Part shown: positions 1-5,945 of the stretch, one piece after another
Numbering within the stretch: the first letter of the stretch is position 1
Layout of the letters: every line of letters begins with the position of its first letter
Origin: a virus
Virus record (IMG/VR): IMGVR_UViG_3300028608_000058
Location: 1-29,524 of that record
Reading direction: 5' to 3' (one strand)
Length of the DNA: 29,524 bases
Position numbers and translations under genes: made by a program
The notes under the pieces: generated by a model
What the model was told of the DNA's origin: nothing
The model's database searches: none
The model's input: only the letters and a program-made list of their open reading frames with translations

Positions 1-380
1 CCCCCTCACTCGCCAAAGTCGAACCCCACCTCGGCTGGGCCGCCGGCTCCGCCGTCGCCATCCTCAAGGGCGGCGACCCCACCCCCGCGCCCGCCGTCCA
101 CGACATTTCAGCCAGACTCCGCGGCGGCCCCGACCGGCTCCGCGGGAAACTGCCCCTGCGGATCGTCGACGAACTGGAGAGCGACGACCCGCTCCTCGAC
201 TCCGCCGTCATCCAGCTGCCCGGCACCAAGGGCGTCCGCATGACCGTCGTCGTCCACGGGCAGCCCGACGCCACCCCCGAGGAGATCCAGGAAGCCCTCC
301 TCGCGTGGCGGCGCGCGGAGAGCAAGCTGCACCGGCTCCCCGGCGACGATGACGACTCCCCCGCAGCGAACGGCGCGTAA
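1..380 (+). CDS. XRE-type transcriptional regulator, C-terminal part (5' end outside window)
   Basis: The frame is open from base 3 to a TAA ending at 380, leaving about 125 residues with no start in view. Near the visible N-terminus the run KVEPHLGWAAGSAVAILKGG is the pattern I associate with helix-turn-helix regulators of Streptomyces and its integrative elements, where 'LGW..GS...IL.GG.PT' follows the HTH. The rest is a charged tail of unknown role (VDELESDDPLLDSA, later GDDDDSP). It would bind DNA and probably helps control the neighbouring element. The DNA-binding helices themselves are off the left edge, so the family call rests on the post-HTH signature. It lies upstream of the small gene and integrase on the same strand. 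It may belong to the prophage or to flanking DNA; I cannot tell which. Confidence 0.65.
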   Translation, partial: PSLAKVEPHLGWAAGSAVAILKGGDPTPAPAVHDISARLRGGPDRLRGKLPLRIVDELESDDPLLDSAVIQLPGTKGVRMTVVVHGQPDATPEEIQEALLAWRRAESKLHRLPGDDDDSPAANGA

Positions 381-515
381 CCGCAGCCGCACGCGTTGCG
401 CACGTCCCCTCCCCACCTCCACCAAAGTGTGATCTCATGGCAACACCACGAGGGAGGGGCGCCCGCGGAGGTCTTTGGGGGACCTATGTGCGTGCGGGTA
501 GTGCGAGTGACGGCA

Positions 516-704
516 ATGCCGTTCAACGTCCAACTGTGGGTGGAAGACCGCGACGACGGGCACTACATCGTCTACGTCGACCGTAAGCTGATCACCAGGC
601 GCGGCGCCCAAGCCCTGCAGCTCCTACTGACGTCGAGTGCCGCCGGCTGGAAGCGGCTTGACGAGACAGTGGTCCGCACCGTCCTGCGCGCCGTCACCGG
701 TTGA
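516..704 (+). CDS. Small conserved-looking protein before the integrase, function unknown
   Basis: A 62-residue protein beginning MPFNVQLWVEDRDDGHYIVY. I recognise no catalytic family. The N-terminal half alternates hydrophobic and charged residues as expected for a small beta-sheet. The second half (RRGAQALQLLLTSSAAGWKR, then ETVVRTVLRAV) looks helical and basic, so a small DNA-binding or recombination-directionality role is conceivable given that it ends 27 nt before the integrase start. That role is inference from position only. Start choice is uncertain: the same frame is open further upstream with an ATG at 486, but the conserved-looking part begins at 516 and neither start has a well-spaced Shine-Dalgarno. 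Confidence 0.6.
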   Translation: MPFNVQLWVEDRDDGHYIVYVDRKLITRRGAQALQLLLTSSAAGWKRLDETVVRTVLRAVTG

Positions 705-731
705 CGCACAGCGCACGCGGCGAGGTGATCC

Positions 732-2039
732 ATGGCATACGCGGAGAAGCGGGGACCGAACCGGTGGCGGGGCCGCTACCAGCGGCCCGACGGCACCTGG
801 GGGTCGGTCACCCGCGACGACAACGGCCAACTGTTCACGACGAAGACGTCCGCCAAGAACTATGCGGCCGGCCTCGAGACGGACGTGCGGCGGAAGACAT
901 TCCTCGACCCGCGGGACGGGCGCATCACCGTCGGCGAGTGGGCCGACCTGTGGATCGAGTCGGTCGAGCTCGCCAACCGCTCAGACACCACCTACCGGCA
1001 GCGTCTGCGGTCGGTGATTCTGCCCCGGTGGAAAGACGTTCCCATGGGGGACGTGTCCGAGGTCGCGGTGAAGATGTGGGAGCAGCAGCTGCGGAAGCAG
1101 TACAAGCCGCGGTACGTGAAGAGCATCATGTCGGTGCTGCGGGTCATGTTCGACGACGCCGTCTCCTCCAAGGTCCGCGCGGACAATCCGGTGCCCACCC
1201 TCAAGTCGCGCCGGCGTGGCCGGTACAAGGGTAAGCAGCAGCATGACGAGGTCGTCATCGCCACGCCCCGGCAGGCCTGCCTGCTGGCCCGGAACGCGCG
1301 TGAGATGCGCGGTGTCGTCGGCTACACGATGGTCCTCACGATCGCCTACTGCGGGCTGCGGATCTCCGAGGTGGCCGGCCTGCGCCGTTAGCACCTGATT
1401 CTCGAGGATGCCGGGCAGGGGTGCCGTCTGCTCGTTCAGGCGCAGTCCCAGTACGTGGGCGGCAAGAAGGCTCAGGTGGCGCCGAAGTACGAGTCGACGG
1501 GCAGCATCATCCTGCCGCCGTTCCTCGCCGGGCTACTGCGTGAGGTGCTCGCCTCCCACACCTGCGAGTGGGTGTTCCCCAGCGCACGCGGCAAGAAGAT
1601 GGATGTGGGGGCGTACTTCTACGCGGACATCTGGCGGAGGTTCGTCGACGGGCACCAGGCCGAGCGGGACCGGTTCGGCCGGCCGTCGCGGCTGCCGGAC
1701 ATGAAGTCGGTCGCCGGTATCGAGAACCTGGTGCCGCACGGGCTCCGACACTCGATGAAGGTCTGGCTGGATGAGCTGAAGCATCCTCGGGTGGCGGTCG
1801 AGGAGCGGATGCGGCACACGATCCCGGGCGTGGAGGGCACGTACTCGCATACGACTCTGGCGATGGAGAAGGACATCGCGACGGACCTGCAGAAGCTGTG
1901 GGAGGCGTCGGTGGCGGTGGTGGACGATCCCGGGGAGTGGGAGCCGGCCCGGCCGCGGCGGAAGAAGGGGAGTGAGTTGATCTCCCAGGAATCTCCCACA
2001 CCCAACGGATCTGGTCTGTTGGGTGGTTCTGGGTCATGA
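732..2039 (+). pseudogene. int: Tyrosine recombinase (phage integrase) interrupted by an in-frame TAG
   Basis: Reading straight through gives a 435-residue tyrosine integrase in one frame, but codon 220 (1389-1391) is TAG. The N-terminal fragment (219 aa) has an arm-binding type start (RWRGRYQRPDGTWGSV), a SAM-like core-binding region, and the box I arginine in CGLRISEVAGL (R210). The second fragment resumes at an ATG at 1455 and holds box II HGLRH (H336, R339), H362 and the nucleophile in GTYSHTT (Y371). Catalytic residues are therefore split between two polypeptides, neither complete. Frame and spacing are otherwise intact, so a single base substitution (for example CAG, AAG or TGG to TAG) explains the break. 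The enzyme would integrate and excise the prophage. As read, it is probably inactive unless the stop is read through or the two fragments complement each other. Confidence 0.88.
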
Positions 2040-2244
2040 TGGACGTGCGGTCCGAGCTGGCCTTTAACGGCACGGCGGACGCTTCCCATTAGGTTCCTCA
2101 CCGTTCACCTCGGACGATCCCCCGCGTCGCCCGAGTGTCTAGGTTGGGTGTTCGTTGGCCTGCGTTGTTGTCGGTGGTGTCCGGTATTTCGCCGTTAGCT
2201 TCCAGCGTTGGTTTGGATTCGTTGGGTGTTCGTCTGGGTTGGGT
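1999..2244. repeat. GTTGGGTG repeat cluster next to the integrase (candidate arm-type sites)
   Basis: CACCCAAC at 1999-2006 and GTTGGGTG at 2018-2025 form an inverted pair over the integrase 3' end. A 13-bp direct repeat, GTTGGGTGTTCGT, occurs at 2143-2155 and again at 2221-2233, and GTTGGGTC follows at 2237-2244. Short repeated sites of mixed orientation beside an integrase gene are typical of arm-type binding sites in attP regions. That assignment is inference; the repeats themselves are directly visible. Confidence 0.5.
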
Positions 2245-2303
2245 CTGCTAGATCATCTCCCATCCGTCTCCCATGCCTCCCTCTCGCGTTCCCTCTGGGG
2301 CGT

Positions 2304-2335
2304 GCGCACCCCCGGCATCGTTGCCGGGGGTGCGC
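2304..2335 (+). terminator. Strong hairpin after the integrase
   Basis: A perfect 14-bp stem (GCGCACCCCCGGCA / TGCCGGGGGTGCGC) closes a TCGT loop. There is no clear U-tract, which is common for Streptomyces terminators. It lies 265 nt after the integrase stop and could end that transcript or insulate the next gene. Confidence 0.6.
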
Positions 2336-2449
2336 TCGTATCGGCGACCGCGAAGGGAGGGGCGTCCGTTCGTTGTGCGCCGACACACCTTGCCCCCGGT
2401 TTCCTGCTATCCGGAAGGCTGCGGGTGATGCGGCAGTTCACTCTTTCGA

Positions 2450-2465
2450 GCGAACACGGGTTCGA
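2450..2465. promoter_or_regulatory. Candidate LexA (SOS) box
   Basis: GCGAAC-ACGG-GTTCGA matches the actinobacterial LexA consensus TCGAAC-N4-GTTCGA at 11 of 12 conserved bases. It sits about 120 nt upstream of the small XRE gene, in the gene-free stretch 2040-2586, so SOS control of that gene or of a nearby promoter is plausible. Confidence 0.6.
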
Positions 2466-2484
2466 TTAATGGACAGTACAGGGA

Positions 2485-2513
2485 GCCCTGCGGCATATGC
2501 CAGGCCGTAGGGC
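2485..2513. terminator. Hairpin upstream of the XRE gene, possible terminator or attenuator
   Basis: GCCCTGCGGC and GCCGTAGGGC pair over 10 positions with one G-T pair and a 9-nt loop. No U-tract follows on either strand. It lies just downstream of the LexA box and 74 nt before the XRE start, so a leader or attenuator role is also possible. Confidence 0.35.
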
Positions 2514-2586
2514 TGGGCTCAATCTTGATCTGTTGGCGACCACTTGGGTACTGACAGATGATCATGGACGGCTGAGCGTTTAGGGG

Positions 2587-2829
2587 GTGCCATCCCGCCG
2601 CAACCCCCGACCCGACTGGGTCATGCACCGCCGAGTCGCCCTCGGACACCGGATCGCCGACTTACGGCGCCAGGCCGAACTCTCACAGGAGCAACTGGCT
2701 CACCTCGCCGGCATGGAGCGGCGGAGTATCCAGCGCTACGAGAGTGCTGTCCGGGACCCGCAGTACTCGGACCTTCTGCTGATTGCTCACGCGCTCCGTG
2801 TGCATGTCACCGACCTTCTGCACGGCTGA
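2587..2829 (+). CDS. Small XRE-family helix-turn-helix regulator
   Basis: An 80-residue protein that is almost entirely one HTH_3/XRE domain. LGHRIADLRRQAELSQEQLAH contributes helices 1-2, MERRSIQRYESAVRDPQ is the recognition helix and following turn, and LLLIAHALRVHVTDLL is the closing helix pair. It lacks any dimerisation or peptidase domain, as in many phage Cro/CI-type or host Xre proteins. The GTG at 2587 gives the longest form; an ATG at 2623 (MHRRVAL) would still include the whole domain. A 547-nt gene-free leader precedes it, carrying a LexA box and a hairpin. A role as lysogeny switch protein is likely but not shown by sequence. Confidence 0.85.
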   Translation: MPSRRNPRPDWVMHRRVALGHRIADLRRQAELSQEQLAHLAGMERRSIQRYESAVRDPQYSDLLLIAHALRVHVTDLLHG

Positions 2830-3010
2830 TGGGCCGCTGCGGCCGCTTCCTGACCGGGGCTATAGACCGAAATTCAACAGCAGGTTGATCGGTGGGGGAA
2901 GGGTGTCGGCCGCACCTACTTGTGCGCGCCGTGAACACCCCGCGCGTTTCCGTCACAGCCTGTGCAAGGTGTGGCCCCGACTTGCCCGCCAGGTAGAGAA
3001 CCGCCGCCGC

Positions 3011-3262
3011 TCATTGCCTCCGAGGCGACACCCCGCCGGCGAGCCGCTCCGCCGCGTCCGCCGCAGTCTCCTGGTAGGCCCGGTACAGCTCCTCCGCCTC
3101 CTCGCAGGGGCTGCCGTCGGCGCACTGGCAGACGGGGCACTGGTGGAGGCTGTGGCGGACGTACCGCTGCCACGCCTCCTGAACCGGGCTGAGCCTGCCA
3201 GCGACAGCGGCGAGTGTCGGCCGTCTTCCGGCTGCGGGTGCGGGGTCTTTACGCTCGTCCAC
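3011..3262 (-). CDS. Small cysteine-cluster protein, function unknown
   Basis: An 83-residue protein starting at GTG 3262, chosen because AAGGAG lies 8 nt upstream. Longer in-frame starts have no such site. The middle holds HQCPVCQCADGSPCEEAEEL, a tight cluster of four cysteines in a CxxCxC-x5-C pattern suited to zinc binding, followed by a helical segment (YRAYQETAADAAERLA). Small zinc-finger proteins of this kind are common among accessory genes of Streptomyces phages and integrative elements; I know no assigned role. It is divergent from the GntR gene at 3424, so the two may share a control region (3263-3423). Confidence 0.65.
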   Translation of the reverse strand: MDERKDPAPAAGRRPTLAAVAGRLSPVQEAWQRYVRHSLHQCPVCQCADGSPCEEAEELYRAYQETAADAAERLAGGVSPRRQ

Positions 3263-3285
3263 GTCGACGGCTCCTTCGTCGGCTC

Positions 3286-3319
3286 GCCTCCGGGTGGGCG
3301 GCCCACGCTCCCCGGAGGC
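3286..3319 (-). promoter_or_regulatory. Leader hairpin upstream of the cysteine-cluster gene
   Basis: A perfect 9-bp inverted repeat (GCCTCCGGG at 3286-3294, CCCGGAGGC at 3311-3319) lies in the 5' leader of the minus-strand gene starting at 3262 and within the divergent intergenic space with the GntR gene. It could be an RNA hairpin or a protein operator. Confidence 0.35.
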
Positions 3320-3423
3320 TCGATTACGTGCAATTGCAGCGTACCCGTGCGGGATAAGCGGTATAGGTCGTATGGGTCGTCTGATCTCGCGTGTTCGGGT
3401 AGGTCCGCTTAGCGTCACGGATC

Positions 3424-3669
3424 ATGAAGTGGGAGCCGGATGTGCCGAGGTGGCGGCAGGTGTACGCCGCGATGTCGGAGCGGATCCTCGACGGCACCTA
3501 CCCGCCTGGTGGGCGGCTTCCGTCGGCGATGGCGGTGTGTGATGAGTTCGGGATCAGCCAGGTGACAGCGAAGCGGGTCCTGAAGGAGCTGCGGGCAGCC
3601 GGCTTGGCGGAGATGCAGCCGGGGATCGGCACGTTCGTGACGCAGTTGCCGCAGCCGCCGAACTCTTAG
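3424..3669 (+). CDS. GntR-type winged helix DNA-binding protein without effector domain
   Basis: An 81-residue protein that is just the GntR DNA-binding domain: WRQVYAAMSERILDGTYPPG (helix 1 and turn), LPSAMAVCDEFGISQVTAKR (HTH), LKELRAAGLAEMQPGIGTFV (wing). The usual C-terminal ligand domain (FadR, HutC, YtrA types) is absent. Such stand-alone domains are frequent in Streptomyces mobile elements, where relatives such as KorA/KorSA act as repressors. The ATG at 3424 starts the domain directly; the Shine-Dalgarno is weak. The short inverted and direct repeats at 5124-5147 are one candidate operator for it; that pairing is a guess. Confidence 0.85.
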   Translation: MKWEPDVPRWRQVYAAMSERILDGTYPPGGRLPSAMAVCDEFGISQVTAKRVLKELRAAGLAEMQPGIGTFVTQLPQPPNS

Positions 3670-3702
3670 GCGTCTGTCAGACCCCGCCCGTAGGATCGGT
3701 TC

Positions 3703-3882
3703 ATGTCTCCCTCTCCTTCGCCTTCGGGCCCGCCGCGGTCTGCTGCGGTGGTGGATGCGGAGATCCGTGCCCTGCTGGTGGCGACGGGCGGGTGGCTGTG
3801 GGGGCCGACGCGGGAACGCTACGAGGCGTTGCGGGATGAGTGGGTGCAGGCCGTCCGCGAGGAGATCGTCAAGGCGGCGTAG
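3703..3882 (+). CDS. Short conserved-looking protein, function unknown
   Basis: A 59-residue protein: a proline/serine-rich start (MSPSPSPSGPPRSAAVVDAE) followed by LLVATGGWLWGPTRERYEAL and a final acidic-basic helix (RDEWVQAVREEIVKAA). No known domain. It follows the GntR gene by 33 nt on the same strand and ends just before a strong bidirectional terminator, so it is probably the last gene of the GntR transcript. Codon use is typical high-GC at third positions, which supports a real gene. Confidence 0.6.
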   Translation: MSPSPSPSGPPRSAAVVDAEIRALLVATGGWLWGPTRERYEALRDEWVQAVREEIVKAA

Positions 3883-3894
3883 GCTGACACGCGA

Positions 3895-3927
3895 GCGCCC
3901 CCGCCTGCTTCTCTCAGGCGGGGGCGC
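3895..3927. terminator. Bidirectional terminator between convergent genes
   Basis: A perfect 13-bp stem (GCGCCCCCGCCTG / CAGGCGGGGGCGC) with a 7-nt loop is followed by TTCT on the plus strand. It separates the plus-strand gene ending at 3882 from the minus-strand gene ending at 3951. Confidence 0.85.
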
Positions 3928-3950
3928 TTCTGCATGCGGGGTTCAGGCGG

Positions 3951-4109
3951 TCACTTCTCGGTGGCGTCGGTCTCCCGAGACTCCCAGCCTTCAGCGCCAC
4001 AGCGGCGACAGGACCACTGGACCCCGTCGGGCCCGTCGTACTCGATCTCTTCGTCGTGGTCATAGGTCTCGCCGCAGACTTCTTCGTCCTCGGTCGGCTT
4101 GTAGGCCAT
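3951..4109 (-). CDS. Small acidic CxxC protein, function unknown
   Basis: A 52-residue protein, MAYKPTEDEEVCGETYDHDE..., with a single cysteine early and WSCRRCGAEGWESRE near the end. The CxxC plus nearby Cys/His suggests a small zinc ribbon. It starts at ATG 4109 after a strong GTGAGGA Shine-Dalgarno that overlaps the stop of the gene upstream. It ends in ...ATEK-stop, as do its neighbours in style, and is the last gene of the five-gene minus-strand cluster before the terminator at 3895-3927. Confidence 0.65.
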   Translation of the reverse strand: MAYKPTEDEEVCGETYDHDEEIEYDGPDGVQWSCRRCGAEGWESRETDATEK

Positions 4110-4120
4110 TGTCGGTTTCC

Positions 4121-4378
4121 TCACTTCTCGTCGGCGATGCGGATGTCGAGGCTGATGGCGTACACGCGATCCCGGTCGGGGTCGTATGAGGCGTACCGGT
4201 TGTGCAGCTCCTTGTCGGCGTCCTTCTGATGGTCGAAGACCCGGTGAAGGAGCGAGTCGTCCTCTCCGAGCGTTTCCTGGTGGCGCAGGTAATCGATCGT
4301 GTGGGCGCGGGCCATCTCGGCGCTGTCCGCGATGACGTAGATGGTTCCGCTGATGCGATCCGACTTGCTGATCGGCAT
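4121..4378 (-). CDS. Small protein of early gene cluster, function unknown
   Basis: An 85-residue soluble protein. MPISKSDRISGTIYVIADSA leads into a helix (EMARAHTIDYLRHQET), then a charged His/Asp-rich middle (RVFDHQKDADKELHNRY) and a closing beta-like segment RVYAISLDIRIADEK. No family recognised. ATG 4378 is preferred over an earlier in-frame start because GTGAGGA, shared with the upstream gene's stop, sits at the right distance. Second to last of the five-gene cluster. Confidence 0.65.
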   Translation of the reverse strand: MPISKSDRISGTIYVIADSAEMARAHTIDYLRHQETLGEDDSLLHRVFDHQKDADKELHNRYASYDPDRDRVYAISLDIRIADEK

Positions 4379-4389
4379 GGCCGGTGTCC

Positions 4390-4521
4390 TCACTTTTCGG
4401 TGGCGCGGTCGGTGCCGTACTGGGCGCCGTCGTCGTAGATCGGGTCGGCGGGCGTGTCGGTCGGGATCTGCGCGTCGGGGTCGGGGCCGTAGGTGGCGCC
4501 GTCGTCGTAGATGTCGCTCAT
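4390..4521 (-). CDS. Tiny acidic protein with duplicated motif
   Basis: A 43-residue protein built of two copies of one motif: IYDDGATYG near residue 4 and IYDDGAQYG near residue 28, joined by a Pro/Asp-rich linker. It is very acidic and tyrosine-containing, and probably unstructured on its own. It starts at ATG 4521 behind a GAGGA Shine-Dalgarno and ends ATEK-stop. I recognise no function. The internal duplication and conserved junctions argue that it is translated, but its small size leaves doubt. Confidence 0.55.
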   Translation of the reverse strand: MSDIYDDGATYGPDPDAQIPTDTPADPIYDDGAQYGTDRATEK

Positions 4522-4532
4522 GGTCGCTGTCC

Positions 4533-4844
4533 TCACTTCTCGTGGTAGATCCGCTTGTGCTTGCTGACGCTGGCTCGCGCCCCCCGGTAGCCGGGCTTGG
4601 TGGTGCACTCGTCGCACTCCACCCAGTCGGTCTCGCCGCTGGCCACAGCGTCTCCGGTGACGGAGTGGTGCGGGCCGTAGCCGTGAGCGTGGAGGAAGTG
4701 CGGCACGCTGCCCTCGTACTTGAGGGCGATGAGCGCGGACTCGGCGGTCTTGTCGTGGCCCTGGGCGAAGAACTTCCCGAGGCCGACCTCGCGACCGCAG
4801 CCGCACCAGCAGGTGCCGGTGGGGATGAGGCGCGGCTTGCTCAC
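4533..4844 (-). CDS. Phage-type zinc-binding small protein (CWCGCGREVG type), function unknown
   Basis: A 103-residue protein. Near the N-terminus TCWCGCGREVGLGKFFAQGH forms a dense cysteine cluster with a following histidine. Later ECDECTTKPGYRG gives a second CxxC, so a zinc-bound fold is likely. The segment GKFFAQGHDKTAE is one I have seen in actinobacterial accessory proteins of unknown role. The GTG start at 4844 overlaps the upstream stop (GTGA), implying translational coupling. It belongs to the five-gene minus-strand cluster. Confidence 0.75.
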   Translation of the reverse strand: MSKPRLIPTGTCWCGCGREVGLGKFFAQGHDKTAESALIALKYEGSVPHFLHAHGYGPHHSVTGDAVASGETDWVECDECTTKPGYRGARASVSKHKRIYHEK

Positions 4845-5110
4845 TTCTCGCCCTCCAGCAGTGCGCCGATCGCGGCGACGACGTCGGAGACGGCCTGGTT
4901 GTACGCCTCGTCCTCCGGCGTGCGGGTGTCGTCGTGCAGGTACTCGCCGCGCGCCGCCTCGATCGCCTCGCGGAGGATCTCAGCGCGGTAGGCGTCGAGC
5001 ATCTCCTGCGTGCGCTCCTTCGCCTCAGCGTTGTCAGCGCTGGGGACGGAGAGCCAGAGCCGCTCGGCGATCGCCCCTCGGGCGGTGGTGGTGCTCTCGG
5101 TTTTCGTCAT
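4841..5110 (-). CDS. Helical small protein, first gene of the minus-strand cluster
   Basis: An 89-residue protein: an unstructured start (MTKTESTTTARGA) and then mostly helical, acidic sequence (NAEAKERTQEMLDAYRAEIL, EAIEAARGEYL, AYNQAVSDVVAAIGALLEGE). Function unknown. ATG 5110 is chosen because the DNA just upstream (5118-5150) carries a TTGACT promoter element inside an operator-like repeat; the longer reading would start inside that promoter. As the first gene after the promoter it probably reports how the whole cluster is regulated. Confidence 0.65.
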   Translation of the reverse strand: MTKTESTTTARGAIAERLWLSVPSADNAEAKERTQEMLDAYRAEILREAIEAARGEYLHDDTRTPEDEAYNQAVSDVVAAIGALLEGEK

Positions 5111-5123
5111 GAACTCAAGGTAG

Positions 5124-5147
5124 CAAGTCAAGACTTGCAGTCAAGAC
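5124..5147. promoter_or_regulatory. Operator-like repeats over the promoter of the minus-strand cluster
   Basis: CAAGTC-AA-GACTTG (5124-5137) is a perfect inverted repeat, and GTCAAGAC is directly repeated at 5127-5134 and 5140-5147. On the minus strand this reads TTGACT, a good -35 element, 20-30 nt before the start at 5110. A repressor bound here would block the promoter. The repeats are visible; the binder is unknown (the GntR or LexA-type proteins in this window are candidates). Confidence 0.5.
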
Positions 5148-5184
5148 ATCATTAGGAAAGATACGTCCCCCGTAGACTTCGCCC

Positions 5185-5382
5185 GTGAGCACCTTCGACT
5201 TCCCCGACACCCTGCTCGACCTCGAACGCACCGCCTGGGCGGCCATCCAGGCCGGGACCCTCACCGTCGAGCAGGCCGACGCCGTACAAGCCGAGGTGAC
5301 CAAGTTCGCCGCAGAGACCGGGGCCGACCGACACAAGGTCGAGATGGCGCTCAAGAAAGCCGTCCGGCACGGGAAGGGCTGA
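5185..5382 (+). CDS. Short helical protein, function unknown
   Basis: A 65-residue protein starting at GTG 5185 and divergent from the minus-strand cluster, so it shares the 5111-5184 control region. The sequence is nearly all helix: FPDTLLDLERTAWAAIQAGT, LTVEQADAVQAEVTKFAAET, HKVEMALKKAVRHGKG. It ends strongly basic. No family known to me. A short convergent-type hairpin follows directly. Confidence 0.6.
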   Translation: MSTFDFPDTLLDLERTAWAAIQAGTLTVEQADAVQAEVTKFAAETGADRHKVEMALKKAVRHGKG

Positions 5383-5388
5383 CAGCAG

Positions 5389-5416
5389 CGCCCCGCCTGC
5401 GTGACCAGACGGGGCG
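5389..5416. terminator. Small hairpin between convergent genes
   Basis: CGCCCCG (5389-5395) and CGGGGCG (5410-5416) form a 7-bp stem with a 14-nt loop, immediately after the stop at 5382 and before the minus-strand gene ending at 5458. Probably a weak bidirectional terminator. Confidence 0.45.
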
Positions 5417-5457
5417 GCTACAGCACTGCGCCAGCAAGGGCTGATAGTCCCACCAGT

Positions 5458-5682
5458 CTACGAGGGTCCACCGACACTGCCGGAGCGTCGCGTCTCCTCG
5501 GGCCACTCCGTCAGCGTCTCGCCCGTCTCCTCATCCACCAGGGTGATACGGCTGCCAGGCTGCCCGTACCGGCCGACCAGGGTGAGGAACTGGGCGCGGG
5601 CGATCGGCTCACTCCCCCACCAGCCATGCAACGTCGGCCGGCCCGCCAGGGTCAGCGTGACGTGGAAGCGGTCGACGGTCAT
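5458..5682 (-). CDS. Small protein coupled to LexA-like gene, function unknown
   Basis: A 74-residue protein with a beta-rich look: FHVTLTLAGRPTLHGWWGSE, QFLTLVGRYGQPGSRITLVD, EETGETLTEWPEE. No domain recognised. Its ATG at 5682 overlaps the stop of the upstream LexA-type gene (ATGA), so the pair is translationally coupled and likely works or is regulated together. Confidence 0.65.
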   Translation of the reverse strand: MTVDRFHVTLTLAGRPTLHGWWGSEPIARAQFLTLVGRYGQPGSRITLVDEETGETLTEWPEETRRSGSVGGPS

Positions 5683-5900
5683 GCGAGGCGGATCCCGCGC
5701 GCCTGGTGCGGCTCACGGACGATCGCGCCCTTCGCTTCCAGTTCCCGCAGCTGGTAGTGCACCGACGACGGCCGCATCCCCACCGCCGCGGCGAGCTCGG
5801 CGACCGTCGGGGCGTCGCCCTCGTCGGTGATGGCCAGCCGGATGTGCCGGAGGATCTGTTCCTGCCGGTCGGTGAGGTGTGCCACCTTGTGGTTGGCCAT
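5679..5900 (-). CDS. LexA-type DNA-binding domain protein lacking the peptidase domain
   Basis: A 73-residue protein. HLTDRQEQILRHIRLAITDE, PTVAELAAAVGMRPSSVHYQ and LRELEAKGAIVREPHQARGI follow the LexA N-terminal winged HTH order closely (compare 'LT.RQ..IL..I.......PP.VREI...VGL.S.SSV..HL..LE.KG.L.R....R.I'). Full LexA is about 200-250 residues with a Ser-Lys autopeptidase; here the protein stops right after the wing, so it cannot self-cleave. It might bind LexA-like boxes constitutively or act as a small repressor of its own. The ATG at 5900 begins the domain; a longer in-frame extension has no LexA character. A GTTCGA half-site lies just upstream at 5919-5924. Confidence 0.85.
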   Translation of the reverse strand: MANHKVAHLTDRQEQILRHIRLAITDEGDAPTVAELAAAVGMRPSSVHYQLRELEAKGAIVREPHQARGIRLA

Positions 5901-5945
5901 ACCTCGATGGGAGCACGTGTTCGAATATTGGCGCAAACTGGGACC

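Noticed and set aside
1389-1391. Programmed readthrough or recoding of the TAG in the integrase
   Set aside because: No signal for readthrough is visible and no integrase of this type that I know is recoded there; a plain nonsense mutation is simpler.
2450-2475. A tRNA 3' end or attachment core, because of GGTTCGATT
   Set aside because: The flanks do not pair as a T stem and no other tRNA parts are nearby; the same bases fit a LexA box much better.
2931-2996. A 21-residue frame with CARCG, like a zinc-ribbon fragment
   Set aside because: Too short and without partner cysteines; may be a remnant but cannot be supported. The rest of 2830-3010 shows nothing else.
5909-5924. A second LexA box upstream of the LexA-type gene
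   Set aside because: Only the GTTCGA half fits; the other half (GGGAGC) does not match the consensus.
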